From positions 372,001 to 436,000 of the forward strand of contig JARGSG010000015.1 of the NCBI GenBank assembly GCA_030374805.1: DNA of 64,000 nt. Direction: 5' to 3'. The stretch comes from Gracilaria gracilis. Its lineage: Eukaryota; Rhodophyta; Florideophyceae; Gracilariales; Gracilariaceae. Of this stretch, positions 22,895 through 33,827 are shown one piece after another (within the stretch, counting starts at the first letter, position 1; the number at the start of each line of letters is the position of its first letter). Below the pieces are notes generated by a model, which saw only the letters and a list, made by a program, of their open reading frames with translations, was not told where the DNA came from and did not search any database. The translations under genes were made by a program, and so were the position numbers.

Positions 22895-24072
22895 ATGCCG
22901 CCGCCATGCGAGGAATATGCCGCCAAAGTCGGAGAGCACGTAACTTTGAATGAAGTATGATCTCACAAAGACGCCTCCGTTTTGCCATATCCATGTGCCT
23001 TGATTCGACGCCATGAGGATGGAAAAGGCAACCAACGCTCAGCGTCAGAGACGTTCAATAGGGCACATGCAGAGTGGAAGAACGTTTTGTTTAATCCCTC
23101 ATACGTCTTCGTCACCAAAGACCGCGCTCGTCGTATCCGTTTGCGAATTTTTAAGACGCTTTACACTGAGAGTAGTGCAAATGACTAGAAGATCAAGAAA
23201 GGAAAGCTGACATACGAACAGGCGGAAGAGCGTTCTCACACTCAGATGCAGGCTGTCCGCAGGAAGCTCAATGCAACATTCAGCTTCTTCCAAATGGCAG
23301 AAGATTATTGGGCTCGGATATGTTCCTCGAGGAGGTTTTCAAGACAGATAAGAAGTACAAAAAGGCTGCAAAAGGCTGGGTGCATCCCGCCAAAAGAGGA
23401 GGAAAGAGAGTATCAGAAACCAAAGAGGCTAAGTAGAAAAAAATTGAACCAGATGAATGCAAAAGGGAGAGAAATCCAAACGAGTATTCAGAACTACATA
23501 GTAAAGAGAGCCAACACCACCACCCTTGCAACAAAAGAGTTGGATATCGTCCTATGCACAATCCGAAACGTTTCCCAAGTCCTATATCAAGAAATGAATC
23601 TGATGAAGAGCCCGTTGCCTCAGAGATTTAATGAAATTTCATAAACTACGATGCCACCTCACGCAAGAGCGATTGTGAAAGCAAGGCCCCACAGGTGTTC
23701 CGCAGAAAAGGGAAGAAAGTAACGAGAAAAACCGCAAGAAAGAGAGTATCTTATGTCTTTGGGGAGGACGCAGACGATGAGATTACTCCATTATTTAGGA
23801 ACAGACAGAAACAAGGTGCGAGACCGACTGAAATGCACGAACGAATGTGTTCTCCGAAAACTTTCAAGAAGCGCAGATTAAATCCCGAAAACCATTGCAC
23901 TGTGATGGGGTGTGCTTTGCTGGGGCCAGCCGCTCACAACTGCCACTTCTGTCGTGCGACGATGCATAACCTGTGTGGACAAAGAGTTCTCGGTGACGCA
24001 CACATCGAAGGACAGCACTTTTGCTATTTGAAATGCTTTGCTGGTGTTATGCGTCAGTTGAGTTCCGCCTGA
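22895..24072 (+). pseudogene. Zinc-finger protein relic
   Basis: The likely start is the ATG at 22895 (MPPPCEEYAAKVGEHVTLNE). The trace stays in one frame through stops at 22958 and 23186, changes frame near 23645, and ends at 24072. It is Lys/Arg-rich in the middle (KGKKVTRKTARKRVSYVFGE). It ends in a Cys/His cluster of PHD/BED-like spacing: CTVMGCALLG, HNCHFCRATMHNLCG, HFCYLKCF. A related cluster sits at the N-terminus of the ORF at 53130-54077 (CVKCKRPIHAICG, ICTTCF). Zinc fingers of this kind often belong to transposon proteins, but no transposase core is visible. Function unknown. Confidence 0.45.
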
Positions 24073-24836
24073 AGACGAAATCACCAGTGTGTTCAGAATA
24101 CTAAGGATTGGCTCCAACCTGTTCAGTCGATGTGACAGTGATGAATATGCGTACGGCAGTTGTGGCAGTAAAATGATGCTACACACAGAGTCATAAATTC
24201 TATAGCTTTGCAGGCTTGTGTGAGTCCATTTCGGGGACCTTCATGTTTTTCTATCGTTATCTCTGAAATACCTTGCAAATGTTATGTGTCATCTGAGTTC
24301 CGCCTGAAAAATTAAATGTTTCTCCTGAATACCAAGAATCGCTTCATGCTCCAAAACTTTTACTTCAGTTGAAGTTCTCCGAGGTGTATATGTGATTGTA
24401 TAGCCAAGTAACGAACTTCATTTCCAGATCTTCGTTTCAAGGCATTCCAATTCCATTCTGCTTGCGCTTTTGACGTTTTCACCGAGTGGAGTCCGGTCGT
24501 TTGGTGTTCAAACCTCACGCCAGAACAAAGCAAAGTAGTTCATCAAGATTAGCAGCACCGCCGTCGGCATTTGCGATTTCAATAGTCTCAGGTACTGGAT
24601 CAATAGGGACGCGAAACGTCCCTAGGCTTCATTTCCTTTGAATGAGAGCGGAGGACACGAAAACTATGTCCACGTGTGATGAACTACACGTGGATTGAAG
24701 CTTTCGTTGCATTAAGTTACAGGGTACTTCAGAGAAAGAAGCAACTGCTGTGTGACGCAATATACGGTTTGGTTTTCTCGTCTTGTAGGGGCTTGATTCT
24801 TTGGTCGGGCAGTTGTTCTAGCAGCTTGAATTGGAT
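24073..24836. other. Intergenic with two small perfect hairpins
   Basis: No gene seen. At 24604-24624 TAGGGACG/CGTCCCTA pairs around a 5-base loop. At 24670-24693 CCACGTGT/ACACGTGG pairs around an 8-base loop. They are 45 bases apart and could be stem-loops in a transcript or bound sites; the second contains the E-box CACGTG on both arms. Confidence 0.6.
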
Positions 24837-25734
24837 TTAGTTTGCCTCATAAACTGGGTGCGGCAACGGGAGCGCAGCCACAGCAGCGTACGTAGGCGAC
24901 GGCAAGTGGAAAGCGTGATAAACGGCCAACATCATGGTGGTAGCATCATCACTACTGAGCATTGCCCTATAATACGATATGACACGGTTGGCGCGCTCTT
25001 TCGCCCGTTTGATCACGGCCCCCGACAGAATGCCGGGCGAGGTGATATCACTGCTAACCTGCGACGATAATTGTGCAGAAGACAACGGGTGCGGCAGCGA
25101 GTCCTGCGGTTGTAGCAGCGGCGACGTGGAGAGCATAGAGAATAGGTGCGCCATGGAGTGCATTGGCGGGATAGACGGCATAGGCGAGAACAAATGCATG
25201 GAAGGCAATGCATGCAGTGGATTTAGCCCGGGGAGATTGAACATGGGAGTGAGTGGAGTGGCGTTGGGAATATTGGATGGGGCGTACACGTTGTGGTTGA
25301 CGGACGGGTTTTGCAAGACCTGGTTCGTTTTGGGCTACGGCAGCGGAAGCGAAGGCGCGCCATCATGCTGCGCCGACGTAAGGCTGCAGGTGACAGGGGC
25401 ACCACCATGCTGCAGCGACAAAAGAGGGCGTGTGACTGCGGCGATGTCGTGCGGCACTGCGGCGGGCGCATCCGCGCCATTGGAGTCCAGGTCAAGCGCG
25501 GGCTGCGGCTTGGAGAGCGCGAAGTGCGAGGCCAGTTGGTATGGCAGCAGCAGGTTGAGGGTGGTGTGGGAGGTGGAGGGTCGGTGGATGGGCGGTGGAT
25601 TGGCGCTGGAAAGGGTGAGAATGGATGGCTGAATAACGAGTGGGCAGCGAGGGATAAGCGACTGAGATGTGGGCGGGGTCCGAAAGCGCGACGGGCAGGC
25701 GGGGCGAGTGGAGGAGGGGAAGGAACGTCGGGGC
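24837..25734 (-). pseudogene. Proline/serine-rich hypothetical protein
   Basis: One minus frame runs through the segment with a single TAG near 25336. It reads ALSKPQPALDLDSNGADAP, HDIAAVTRPLLSLQHGGAP, then PSNIPNATPLTPMFNLPG, and ends with a charged helix (VIKRAKERANRVISYYRAML) and HPVYEAN. A palindromic TATA motif (TTTATATAAA, near 25737-25747) lies just upstream, though no ATG follows in this frame before 25500. Another frame in the first half is also open (MARMRPPQ at about 25480). Composition and the terminal helix would suit a regulatory protein, but no domain is recognisable. Confidence 0.35.
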
Positions 25735-25747
25735 GATTTATATAAAT

Positions 25748-26856
25748 GGATAGAGCGGGCAGGGGATTGGTTGGTATGGGAAGGGAGATGGCAAAGGTAG
25801 GGAAGACGTGGGGGAATTAGAAGGTGAGAGAGAAGTAACGGTGGATGAACAACGGAAGATGGGTACAAATGTCTCGGCGGCACGCCGGGGCGGGTGGCGA
25901 ATGCATAGGCGGCGCGACAGCGATCGGTGGCGTTTCGGCGCACTAGATCGACAACGCGCTCGAGTAGAAAGTGCTGCTGGTCTACGGGCAAGCAGCGGCA
26001 AAGGCACGGGCGCGCGCGCAGCAGCGACAGAGCCCCTACAGGAGCGATTGCGCGCCTGTCGATGCGTTCAAAAGGAACTGCCACGCGCAGCACGTCAGCA
26101 CGTGCGCGCACGCACGTCTGCCTTGAGCGCAGTGGTACTGCTGGCCGCTGCGCTGCACACGCGTGCCGCTGTTAACGCCGCTGCCGCAGCCGCCACGGCA
26201 GCTGGCAGCGGCAATGCGGCGGCAATTTGGCACAATCCGCTGCATTTAGATGGCGCGCCATGCCAACTTGCGGATGGACACGTTGGGTGCGTTGTCGCGC
26301 CGCGTGCGGCGTCCACGTGCGCCCGCCGCTGCGGTGCAGGGGAGGTCGCCATGCTACGAGCGCGCGAAACAGCTGCCATCTTGCTCGCCGGATGCGCCAC
26401 CGTGCACCCCCACCGCCTAGATACCGCCTTGACACTCGCCACATGCGGCCACCCCTTTTTGTCTTTACGCAACGCTTACACGTTGTGTTCATCATCAGTA
26501 TTTGGCGGCAGGTGGCGAGCGCTTTGCTCTGCTCAGCTGCATCAACTTGGCAGAGAGTGGCGCCTGCAGCTTCATCTCCATCCTCATCCACGCCGTCTCA
26601 ATCGCTGCAATATCGGAAATTGCGTCAATTATATCAATTTATATCTACCATGACCAAGCTCCGTCCGTCTGCTGTCGACCGCCGCGCCGCGTGCAGGTGC
26701 TTGACTACAATGCGCATGCCGCTCACGTGCGCCGCACGCAGTAACGTGATGGGCCCGACCGTGTGTCGCGCGTGCATCATAGCACTGCGCCACGCACCTA
26801 TTGGCTGTACAAAATGGCGCACACAAACGTCACAGCCGCGTCAGCCGCGTCCTTAT
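25748..26856. other. GC-rich stretch, no defensible gene
   Basis: Rich in GCGC and GCAGCGGC words, so long open frames appear on both strands (plus 25808-26653, minus 26591-26172) with Ala/Arg-rich translations. An AT-rich box (TTTATAT) near 26638-26648 could be a promoter for a leftward gene. MDEDGDEAAGATLCQ and RMEMKLQAPLSAKLMQ are candidate coding bits downstream of it. I cannot choose a frame. Confidence 0.3.
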
Positions 26857-28022
26857 CTACTGCCCGTCGCTGCAGCTAGTCATGTGCGAAGCAGTCGCAC
26901 TCAGCAGCGATGAGCCGTGCGACTGCCGTTCATCTTCCAGAGATCCGAATGAGCCACTTTCCCCACGCACCTGGAACCGAATTGGTACCCGCGTATTCCC
27001 GTTCACCGTCTCGTCCGAACTGCTGCTCAGCATCCGGTCTTCAGCCGCCTCAACGTCATGTTCCGCTTCGCCCATGTTGCACTCCACCCGCCGCCGTTCA
27101 AACGGTCCGTGTGTACGCAGCCATCCGAATCGCCACAGAAGCGCAGCGATCAACATCACCCCGCAACCGACTGTGCCCACCAACGGCAGCCAGATCGCCA
27201 GCGATGCAGCTCTGCCTTTCTCGTTGATTGTGCCTCCACTCAAACGGATGCACTCCGGTAGTCTTGTTCCGTTCAATTGCAACCGCAGTCGAACAGGCGC
27301 TCCGCCCTCCACCACCGCGCTCACTCTCTTTCGTTAGGCGTCGAATTCGAATTCGTTTGCTGTCATCCTCTTTCCGTCTTGCCTCGTAGCTGCCACTGAG
27401 CCATGCCCGACTGCCTCGCCGACCGTTCCGCCATCAGCGCAGCACACCCGCTGATTATCGAGTAGCGAGAACGTCTCCGAATCATTTGCCGTCGCGTACA
27501 CGGAAACACGCGTCGTACAACAACCAGAAGCTTTATGGATTATCCGCAGCAGACCGATTCTTGCTCACTGTTCTACTTGCTGGAACACGCTCACTTCAAT
27601 CTGCGGTGCGTCCAACGTGCCTGCTTGGAACCACATCTCCAGTACGTTGTGTTGTTCAGGCTACGAAAGCACATAAACGCTCCCGTCGTCTTCCAGTCTT
27701 CTCAAGTCTGAATCCTGCGCGCACGCTTGTACCTTTGACGGCTCCGAGGTTTACCGTTTGATGTGACCTGGGAATCAGTTCACCCCGGTTCGGCACTCAT
27801 CAAACGCCTCCACGCTATCGCGCTTGTGGCCTTGGCTTACGCTTACCATACCGCTCATATCGACTATTTCACTGGCCACAACCCTATATGTACCTCCCAT
27901 GGAGAGCACCATTGGAATGGAACGTGCTGCCGACTTTACAGTTCTCTCAGCTACCTCGTTCACTTCCTCACTGCCTTCACCACTACCCCACTGCTAGGGG
28001 TAGCGAAAACACGCTGTTGAGC
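26857..28022 (-). pseudogene. Ectodomain membrane protein, C-terminal part (downstream of the copia insertion)
   Basis: This continues in frame across the copia target site from the part at 33828-36169. After an early frame change, one frame is coding-like to the end through about five stops. It gives SIPMVLSMGGTYRVVASE, VSVYATANDSETFSLLDN and VRLRLQLNGTRLPECIRL. A single transmembrane helix follows (SLAIWLPLVGTVGCGVMLIA), then a cytoplasmic tail of about 100 residues starting RFGWLRTHGPFERRR. The layout is type I: ectodomain outside, short tail inside. GC content is higher than in the retroelements, as for the neighbouring host genes. The stops suggest the gene kept decaying after, or before, it was split. 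Confidence 0.55.
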
Positions 28023-28027
28023 TATAT

Positions 28028-28449
28028 TATGGAATGCAATGAATGCAATTGTCAGCTGCATTGGTTGCTGGAAGGCTAACGCAACGCAGTGTCAGCAAGA
28101 ATGCAACGCGCAAATGCAACTACTGTACGTCAGAATGCAAATGGCGCGACTGTACGCAAGCGACTGACACAGGGAGAGCTGCTGATCATTAGATATTATC
28201 TAGTGCGTTGGAGATTGTGTGGCGTTGCGTAGTGTTAGCAGTAGGTGTTGCGTGGCCGTGCGCATTGTTAGCACTAGAGATTGCGTGGCCAAGAACTACA
28301 GAATGCAACGTGTGTCAGCGCGGGTATAAAAAACCCGGCAACCAGCCCTCAACGTAGTCTAGAAGGTCAAGCACAAGCGACAAACGACCAACATTAGAGA
28401 ACAAGTAAACAGTGCTTCTACAAACTGATTTGCAACCAGCCTTTACTTA
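28028..28449 (+). repeat. Copia 5' LTR
   Basis: About 422 bp, beginning TATGGAATGCAATG and ending CAGCCTTTACTTA. It holds a TATA box (GGGTATAAAAAACCC, near 28322-28336) in the position expected for the U3 promoter. It is nearly identical to 33402-33822. A 5-base duplication (TATAT) lies immediately left, at 28023-28027. Confidence 0.9.
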
Positions 28450-31400
28450 GTTATGGGCCCAGAAAGCTCAAACAACTGGCCGACCAGGCCCCGCTTTTTT
28501 TGGGATATTCGCACCGTACCGTCGACCAATGGAAGGGGAAATCAGCAGCAGTACGCCGAGGCCGGTTTGCTTTGGCAGGCATTTCAGGATATCCTCGCAA
28601 ACTCGAACAGCAACAAGGTCTCGAAAGAAGCTCAAGGGATTATGCTACAGTCGCAAGTGTACGGACGCGCGCGAGACCTGTGCAAGGCTATTCCAGACTC
28701 TACGATCCGATCGACCGAAAGCGCAAACGCAATCGTGGAGGCTCTGTACAAACGAGACCCGCTTGCGGTTGTATCAGACGTGTTTCAAGACTTCCTCACG
28801 CTACTGAACACTAAGCGTAGCAACCACGAGAGCTTCAAGAACTTTGAGTCGCGCTTCCAGGCGCAAGTATCGAGGCTCAATGCACATGGGTCGGAGGCCA
28901 AGCTATCGGACGGCTGGTGGCATTTGCACTACTGGCAGACGCAGACGTCGATAACAATCAGGGAGTCTCCGTTTTGGCTAATGGTGCGCCGAGGGATGCC
29001 AGCGTAGCTTCAGCATCAACTACCAGTGACTACCTGAAAGCCGTCTCATACGATGCAATCGTCTCTGTGCTGAGTCAGTGCGACAAAATGAAGGAAACTG
29101 GAGGACACACCTCGCCGAAGGCCGTCTCCAGCAACTCTGCCAACTACACCTCATCTAGAAACAACGGCAAGAGAGGATTCCGGCGCCAGCGAAGGACCCC
29201 AGGAGAGATGGCAGAGCTCAAAAGGAGAACCAGGTGCCGCAGATGCAAGAAGTTCGGCCACTGGGTCGACGACCAAAATAAGGACGGGTCACTGAAGCCC
29301 GGATTTGTTGCCTTGGATGCTCGGAAAGGGTCGAAACCCGCCGCAGATAAAATCATAACGTCCAATATAGCAACACTGAACGCAGTAAACGCAGACACGC
29401 CCAACGATTGAGTCAATGAATTTGTAGGACCGCTTCTGGATAACGCAGCGCCCTACAGCGGTATTGGATATACCGAACTGCAACTCATCAGCCAGATCAT
29501 GGGTCTGGAATGGAACGGAGAACTGGAACCATTACCTGAAGCACTTGGCGACAACACTAATTGGCAGTATGGCAAGGGGGAGCACAGTAGCGAAGCTAGG
29601 AAGATCCTTAGATCAGTAATGCTTACAGCGCAAACCGAGGAAGCAAAACGTGTACGTATCCCTCATTTGGTTGTAGATGGCTCCTAACAATGGGTAGTAG
29701 GCAGAAACGTCACCAACCATTGCGACATACTACGCATCTATCAGAACGTTCTAAAGCTGCCGCCAGACGCGAGCGGTGAACTTCAAAGACGCATTACCTT
29801 GTTCGACCGCGAAATGCACATGTACATTCCCCACGCCGCGTTTACCTTTCGTACCGAAAACATGACGGTCGACACAGATACAATCCTTTTCTGCGCATCC
29901 ACTCACCTGGAAGGAGACCATGCAAGCAAACCATGAAAGGACCTAAAGAGGATTGTCGACAAGGTTCACAAGCATGTGTGTAGACACTCCACGTACTTTG
30001 ACATCAAGGTCTTAATACAACGCAACGAGCTATTGAACCAGCAGGTAGACAACTACCTCCAGCAGAACTTGGAGAGGTGCACAGCGTGCGCGACCACTGC
30101 AAGGCCCGCGAAAAAGCAAAAGGTATCGCTTAGCAACATGACCAGGTCATTCAACGAAGTAGTATGCGTGCATCGCCTGTTTCTAGATGAGTACTGTGCA
30201 ATGCACGTGGTGGACGCGACGTCGCGCTATTCAGTAGGCGCAGCAGTCATTGAAACCTTCATGAGACAGGCGATTTTAGTGTTCGACGCACATTGGATTA
30301 TGCCGTTCTGGGCACGGCGACAGGTAGCTTTCGAGAAGGCATTCAAGAACAGCATCTTCGGTGAGTACCTTGCCAAACGCGATATAGAAGCGCGACCACT
30401 ACCGCCCAGAAGACACAACAAGAACGTACTGGAATCCAAGCACAGCATAATCCGGGACGTTTTTCTGCGTTTCAAGGAAGCAGCACGAGACGATATGCGC
30501 GAGTGGATAGCAGAACTGGCCATTCAGCAAGCGATAGGGATATCGAACGACCTGTACGGAAGCGACGTACTGTCCGTACAGGAACTAGCAAAAAGATATG
30601 CGAGACCGCTAGAGAACGGCGGGCTGCCTGAGCTGCTACCTCAGTGTATCGTGGACGCACACCAAAAGGTATTGGCCAAACGCAAACTTACGCTTATCCT
30701 CCGCTCGAAAACCGTGAACGAGTTCCCGATTGCAGTAGGAGATATCGTTCAGCTCTTTTTCAAGAATCAGTACGACAAGCGTGGTGAGTGGTGGACCAAC
30801 AAAGCAGTACTGGCATACGATGTCGCGAATCGTACCGTAACCGTAGCAGGGTCCAAAGGGAAGCAGATTAGTGCCGCGATCGAGGACTAAAGGCCGGTGA
30901 TCAAAGATCAGGAGCTAGCTATCGCTGTGCAAGATGCTATCGATGAACTGGACAGAAACTTGGATGAAGTTGTAGAACAGTTGCAGGATGAGGAGAGCTA
31001 TGGAAGGTCTTCGGAAGAGGACAAAGACATGCCGACACATCAATCCCACACCGACGAAGAAGAACCGGACCCCATCGGACCGAATCTGCCTAGCGTAGGC
31101 GACAGAATGGCGGTATAGTGGCCTATCGACAAGGAGTTTTACCCAGGTACTGTGAACAGCTACAGTGAGGCATCCGGAAGAAATTCTATTCACTACGTGG
31201 ACGGCGATAAGGAAGAACTCGAGTTGCAGAACGAAGTATGGAACTGCGTACAGGAGGGTAATCAGCATGGGGCAGACGGAGCGCCAGATGTAGGCAACGC
31301 GGGCGAAGTAGAACTCTCGCCAGGGCAGGAGCTCCACAGAAAAGAGCAAAAACTCGTCAAAACGTACAACGACGCGTTCGGATCAACAGAATTCATGCTT

Positions 31401-31828
31401 CATCAAGCGCAGGGTATGCCACCGTACACAACACAAAACGCCTACGAGCGAGAAGAACTGTCGTTCAAGAATATCGTCAGAATCTTTCCTATCTCGCAGG
31501 TGCAAAAGAATGCCAACATCGTGACAAGCCACATGTTCTATACAGTAAAGAGGTGCGACGATAGCTCAATGACGCTGAAGGCCAGAATTGCCGTTCACGG
31601 CAACAAGGACCGAGACAAGGGTGCACTCAATACCGATTCAGCGACCTGCCCGCCTGTTGGAATCCGAATATTACTTTCGCTAGCGACCATCCACAGTTGG
31701 AATCTTGCCAAGATCGACTTCAAGAGCGCATTTCTGCATACCGAAGCCCACCGTGCCGTCTATGTGCTACCCCGCGCGAATGTAACACTCAACGTCAGCA
31801 CTACTGGTTACTGTTGCCAGCTACATAT

Positions 31829-32018
31829 GTCTAGCTGCTGTCAGTTGCAGCTGGCGGTCACAGAAGGCCACGATAACTCCCCCGGCGGCGTGGCTCAAGA
31901 TCATAACACCGTGAGCGGCCATAGCTCAATCGGTAACCGCCTTCGTGTGCTTTTTGTGTGGGCCCGGGGTTCGTGGTTCGAACCCCGGGCCTGCCATTCT
32001 TCCCCCCAGTTCACTACA
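31829..32018 (+). repeat. tRNA-box-containing repeat, copy 1 (SINE-like)
   Basis: A 190 bp unit inside the copia reverse transcriptase. TAGCTCAATCGG at 31922-31933 fits the polymerase III A box, and GGTTCGAACCC at 31975-31985 fits the B box, about 41 bases apart. The B box sits in a perfect inverted repeat (CCCGGGGTTCG ... CGAACCCCGGG) that would override a normal T-arm, so a working cloverleaf is unlikely. The unit ends CCCAGTTCACTACA. It recurs 225 bases downstream. Confidence 0.7.
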
Positions 32019-32053
32019 ATGATCATTCGAGAGGTCGATGAATCATGAAGGGC

Positions 32054-32244
32054 TGTGTAGCTGCTGTCAGCTGTAGCTGGCGGTCACAGAGGGTCACGAT
32101 AACACCTCCGGCGGTGTGGCTCGAGATCACCACACCGTGAGAGGCCATAGCTCAATCGGTAACCGTCTTCGTGTGCTTCTTGTGTGGGCCCGGGGTTCGT
32201 GGTTTGAACCCCGGCTTTGCCGTTCTTCCTCCCAGTTCACTACA
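32054..32244 (+). repeat. tRNA-box-containing repeat, copy 2 (SINE-like)
   Basis: A 191 bp unit, about 90 percent like copy 1, with the A box at 32148-32159 and a slightly changed B box (GGTTTGAACCC) at 32201-32211. It ends at the point where the copia frame resumes. CTATGT at 32245 and CTATGT at 31760 could be remains of a duplication made when the pair entered. Confidence 0.7.
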
Positions 32245-33401
32245 CTATGTACCCGCCAACGCCGGAGCAAAGTGGCAACAACTCAGCGACGACGTATTGC
32301 GAGGATTTGGGTTCTCGCAACTCGTGTACGTGCCGCAACTATTCTACAGAACTGACGATGGAAAGATCAGCGTTGTAGTAGTTAAGGTGGTGGATGACAT
32401 CTTGTTTGGATGGAAGAGAAGTAAGGTAGCAGAAGTTATTGAGAATATCAAGAAGCGTTACCAACTTGGAACTATCGTGTACGGACCTGGAAAGATTCAG
32501 TTCTACGAGCTACTGATTACGCAGCGCGATGATATGACCATTTCAATCGACGGAGATGAGAAGTTAGAAGGCTACCAACCAGGAACTATCACCAGGTCCC
32601 GTAGAAAGCAGCAGGAAAGCGCACTCAACAGCATTGAGCTCGCTACTTTTCGATCTTTCAACAGTTGCATCGGATGGCTCGGTATTGCTGCTTCACCGTT
32701 TTGCGCGTTCGTGGCAAGCTACTTGCAGCAGAAGGGCCCAACGCCGAGAGTCAAAAATTTTATTGCCCAGATCAACATGCTGAGGTGGTTGAAGAAGAAA
32801 GGAACTACCGTGAACCTAGTCCGGCCCGTGCATGTGCAATGTAAGGTTTCATTCGTGGTGTTTTGTGATGCTAGTCGGAGCGATGACTACGCACAGCTTG
32901 GGTTTGTTGCGGGACTGCTCTTTGGCGACTTGAAGCGAGGTGCAGCCATCCATGTCATATCATGGAGCTCACATAAGGCAAGAAGGCCGGTGACGTCGAT
33001 TGGTTCAGTGGAGACTTTGGATGCTGGAGAAGGAATAGACGAAGGGATGGTACTGTGTAAGGCGTTTAGCGAGCTACTAAGAATTAAAGTTGGACTCTGG
33101 ATTATTGTTGACTCTAAGGATTTGTATGAAAGGCTTTCTACTCGCCGCAATGCGGCGCACCGATCGATTTGCGGAGACGTCAGCGTCATTCGATACGAGT
33201 TTGAGACGCGGGACATCCATAGAATGGTATGGATTCCGGGTCAAATGAACTACGCAGATCCCGTTACGAAGACGGATAGCCCGATGTGCGACAGTTTAGA
33301 ATTGATGTTGTACGACAGAAGGATCTCCATGGACTTCGATGAAGCGCGCTTTAACAGTTCTTACAAGTCAATTGGATAAGATCAACTGGAAGAGGGAAGA
33401 G

Positions 33402-33822
33402 TATGTTATGCAATGAATGCAATTGTCAGCTGCGTTGGTTGCTGGAAGGCTAACGCAACGCAGTGTCAGCAAGAATGCAACGCGCAAATGCAACTACTGT
33501 ACGTCAGAATGAAAATGGCGCGACTGTACGCAATCGACTGACACAGGGAGAGCTGCTGATCATTAGATATTATCTAGTGCATTGGAGATTGTGTGGCGTT
33601 GCGTAGTGTTAGCAGTAGGTGTTGCGTGGCCGTGCACATTGTTAGCACTAGAGATTGCGTGGCCAAGAACTACAGAATGCAACGTGTGTCAGCGCGGGTA
33701 TAAAAAACCCGGCAACCAGCCCTCAACGTACTCTAGAAGGTCAGCACAAACGACGAACGACCAACGCTAGAGAACAAGTAAACAGTGCTTCTACAAACTG
33801 CTTTGCAACCAGCCTTTACTTA
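33402..33822 (+). repeat. Copia 3' LTR
   Basis: About 421 bp, partner of 28028-28449. It is followed at 33823-33827 by TATAT, matching the five bases before the 5' LTR. The ectodomain gene resumes beyond it. Confidence 0.9.
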
Positions 33823-33827
33823 TATAT

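Larger units (their letters stand above)
28028..33822 (+). mobile_element. Ty1/copia LTR retrotransposon
   Basis: Fossil element, 5.8 kb, with LTRs at both ends. Parts in order: Gag (about 28453-29411, with zinc knuckle CRRCKKFGHW), protease-like (about 29430-29500), integrase (about 29690-30890, with LERCTACATTARPAK, the catalytic-core region and C-terminal tail), reverse transcriptase (about 31400-32700, with VVDDILFGW), and RNase H (about 32830-33379, with FCDASRSDDYAQ and WIPGQMNYADPVTK). Integrase before reverse transcriptase marks it as copia. A polypurine tract (GGAAGAGGGAAGAG) precedes the right LTR. The element is broken, with several breaks, and a later insert lies inside the reverse transcriptase (31766-32245). 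A TATAT target duplication flanks it. The LTRs differ at roughly 15 of 420 positions by eye, so it is moderately young. Confidence 0.92.

Noticed and set aside
25808-26913. Long plus-strand Ala/Arg-rich frames
   Set aside because: High GC lowers stop density on all frames. The translation has no recognisable domain and competes with equally open minus frames.
31914-31995. Ordinary tRNA gene (and a second at about 32140-32220)
   Set aside because: A and B boxes are present, but the T-arm region folds into a longer perfect hairpin and the D-stem does not pair. The unit is repeated inside a retroelement, so I call it SINE-like.
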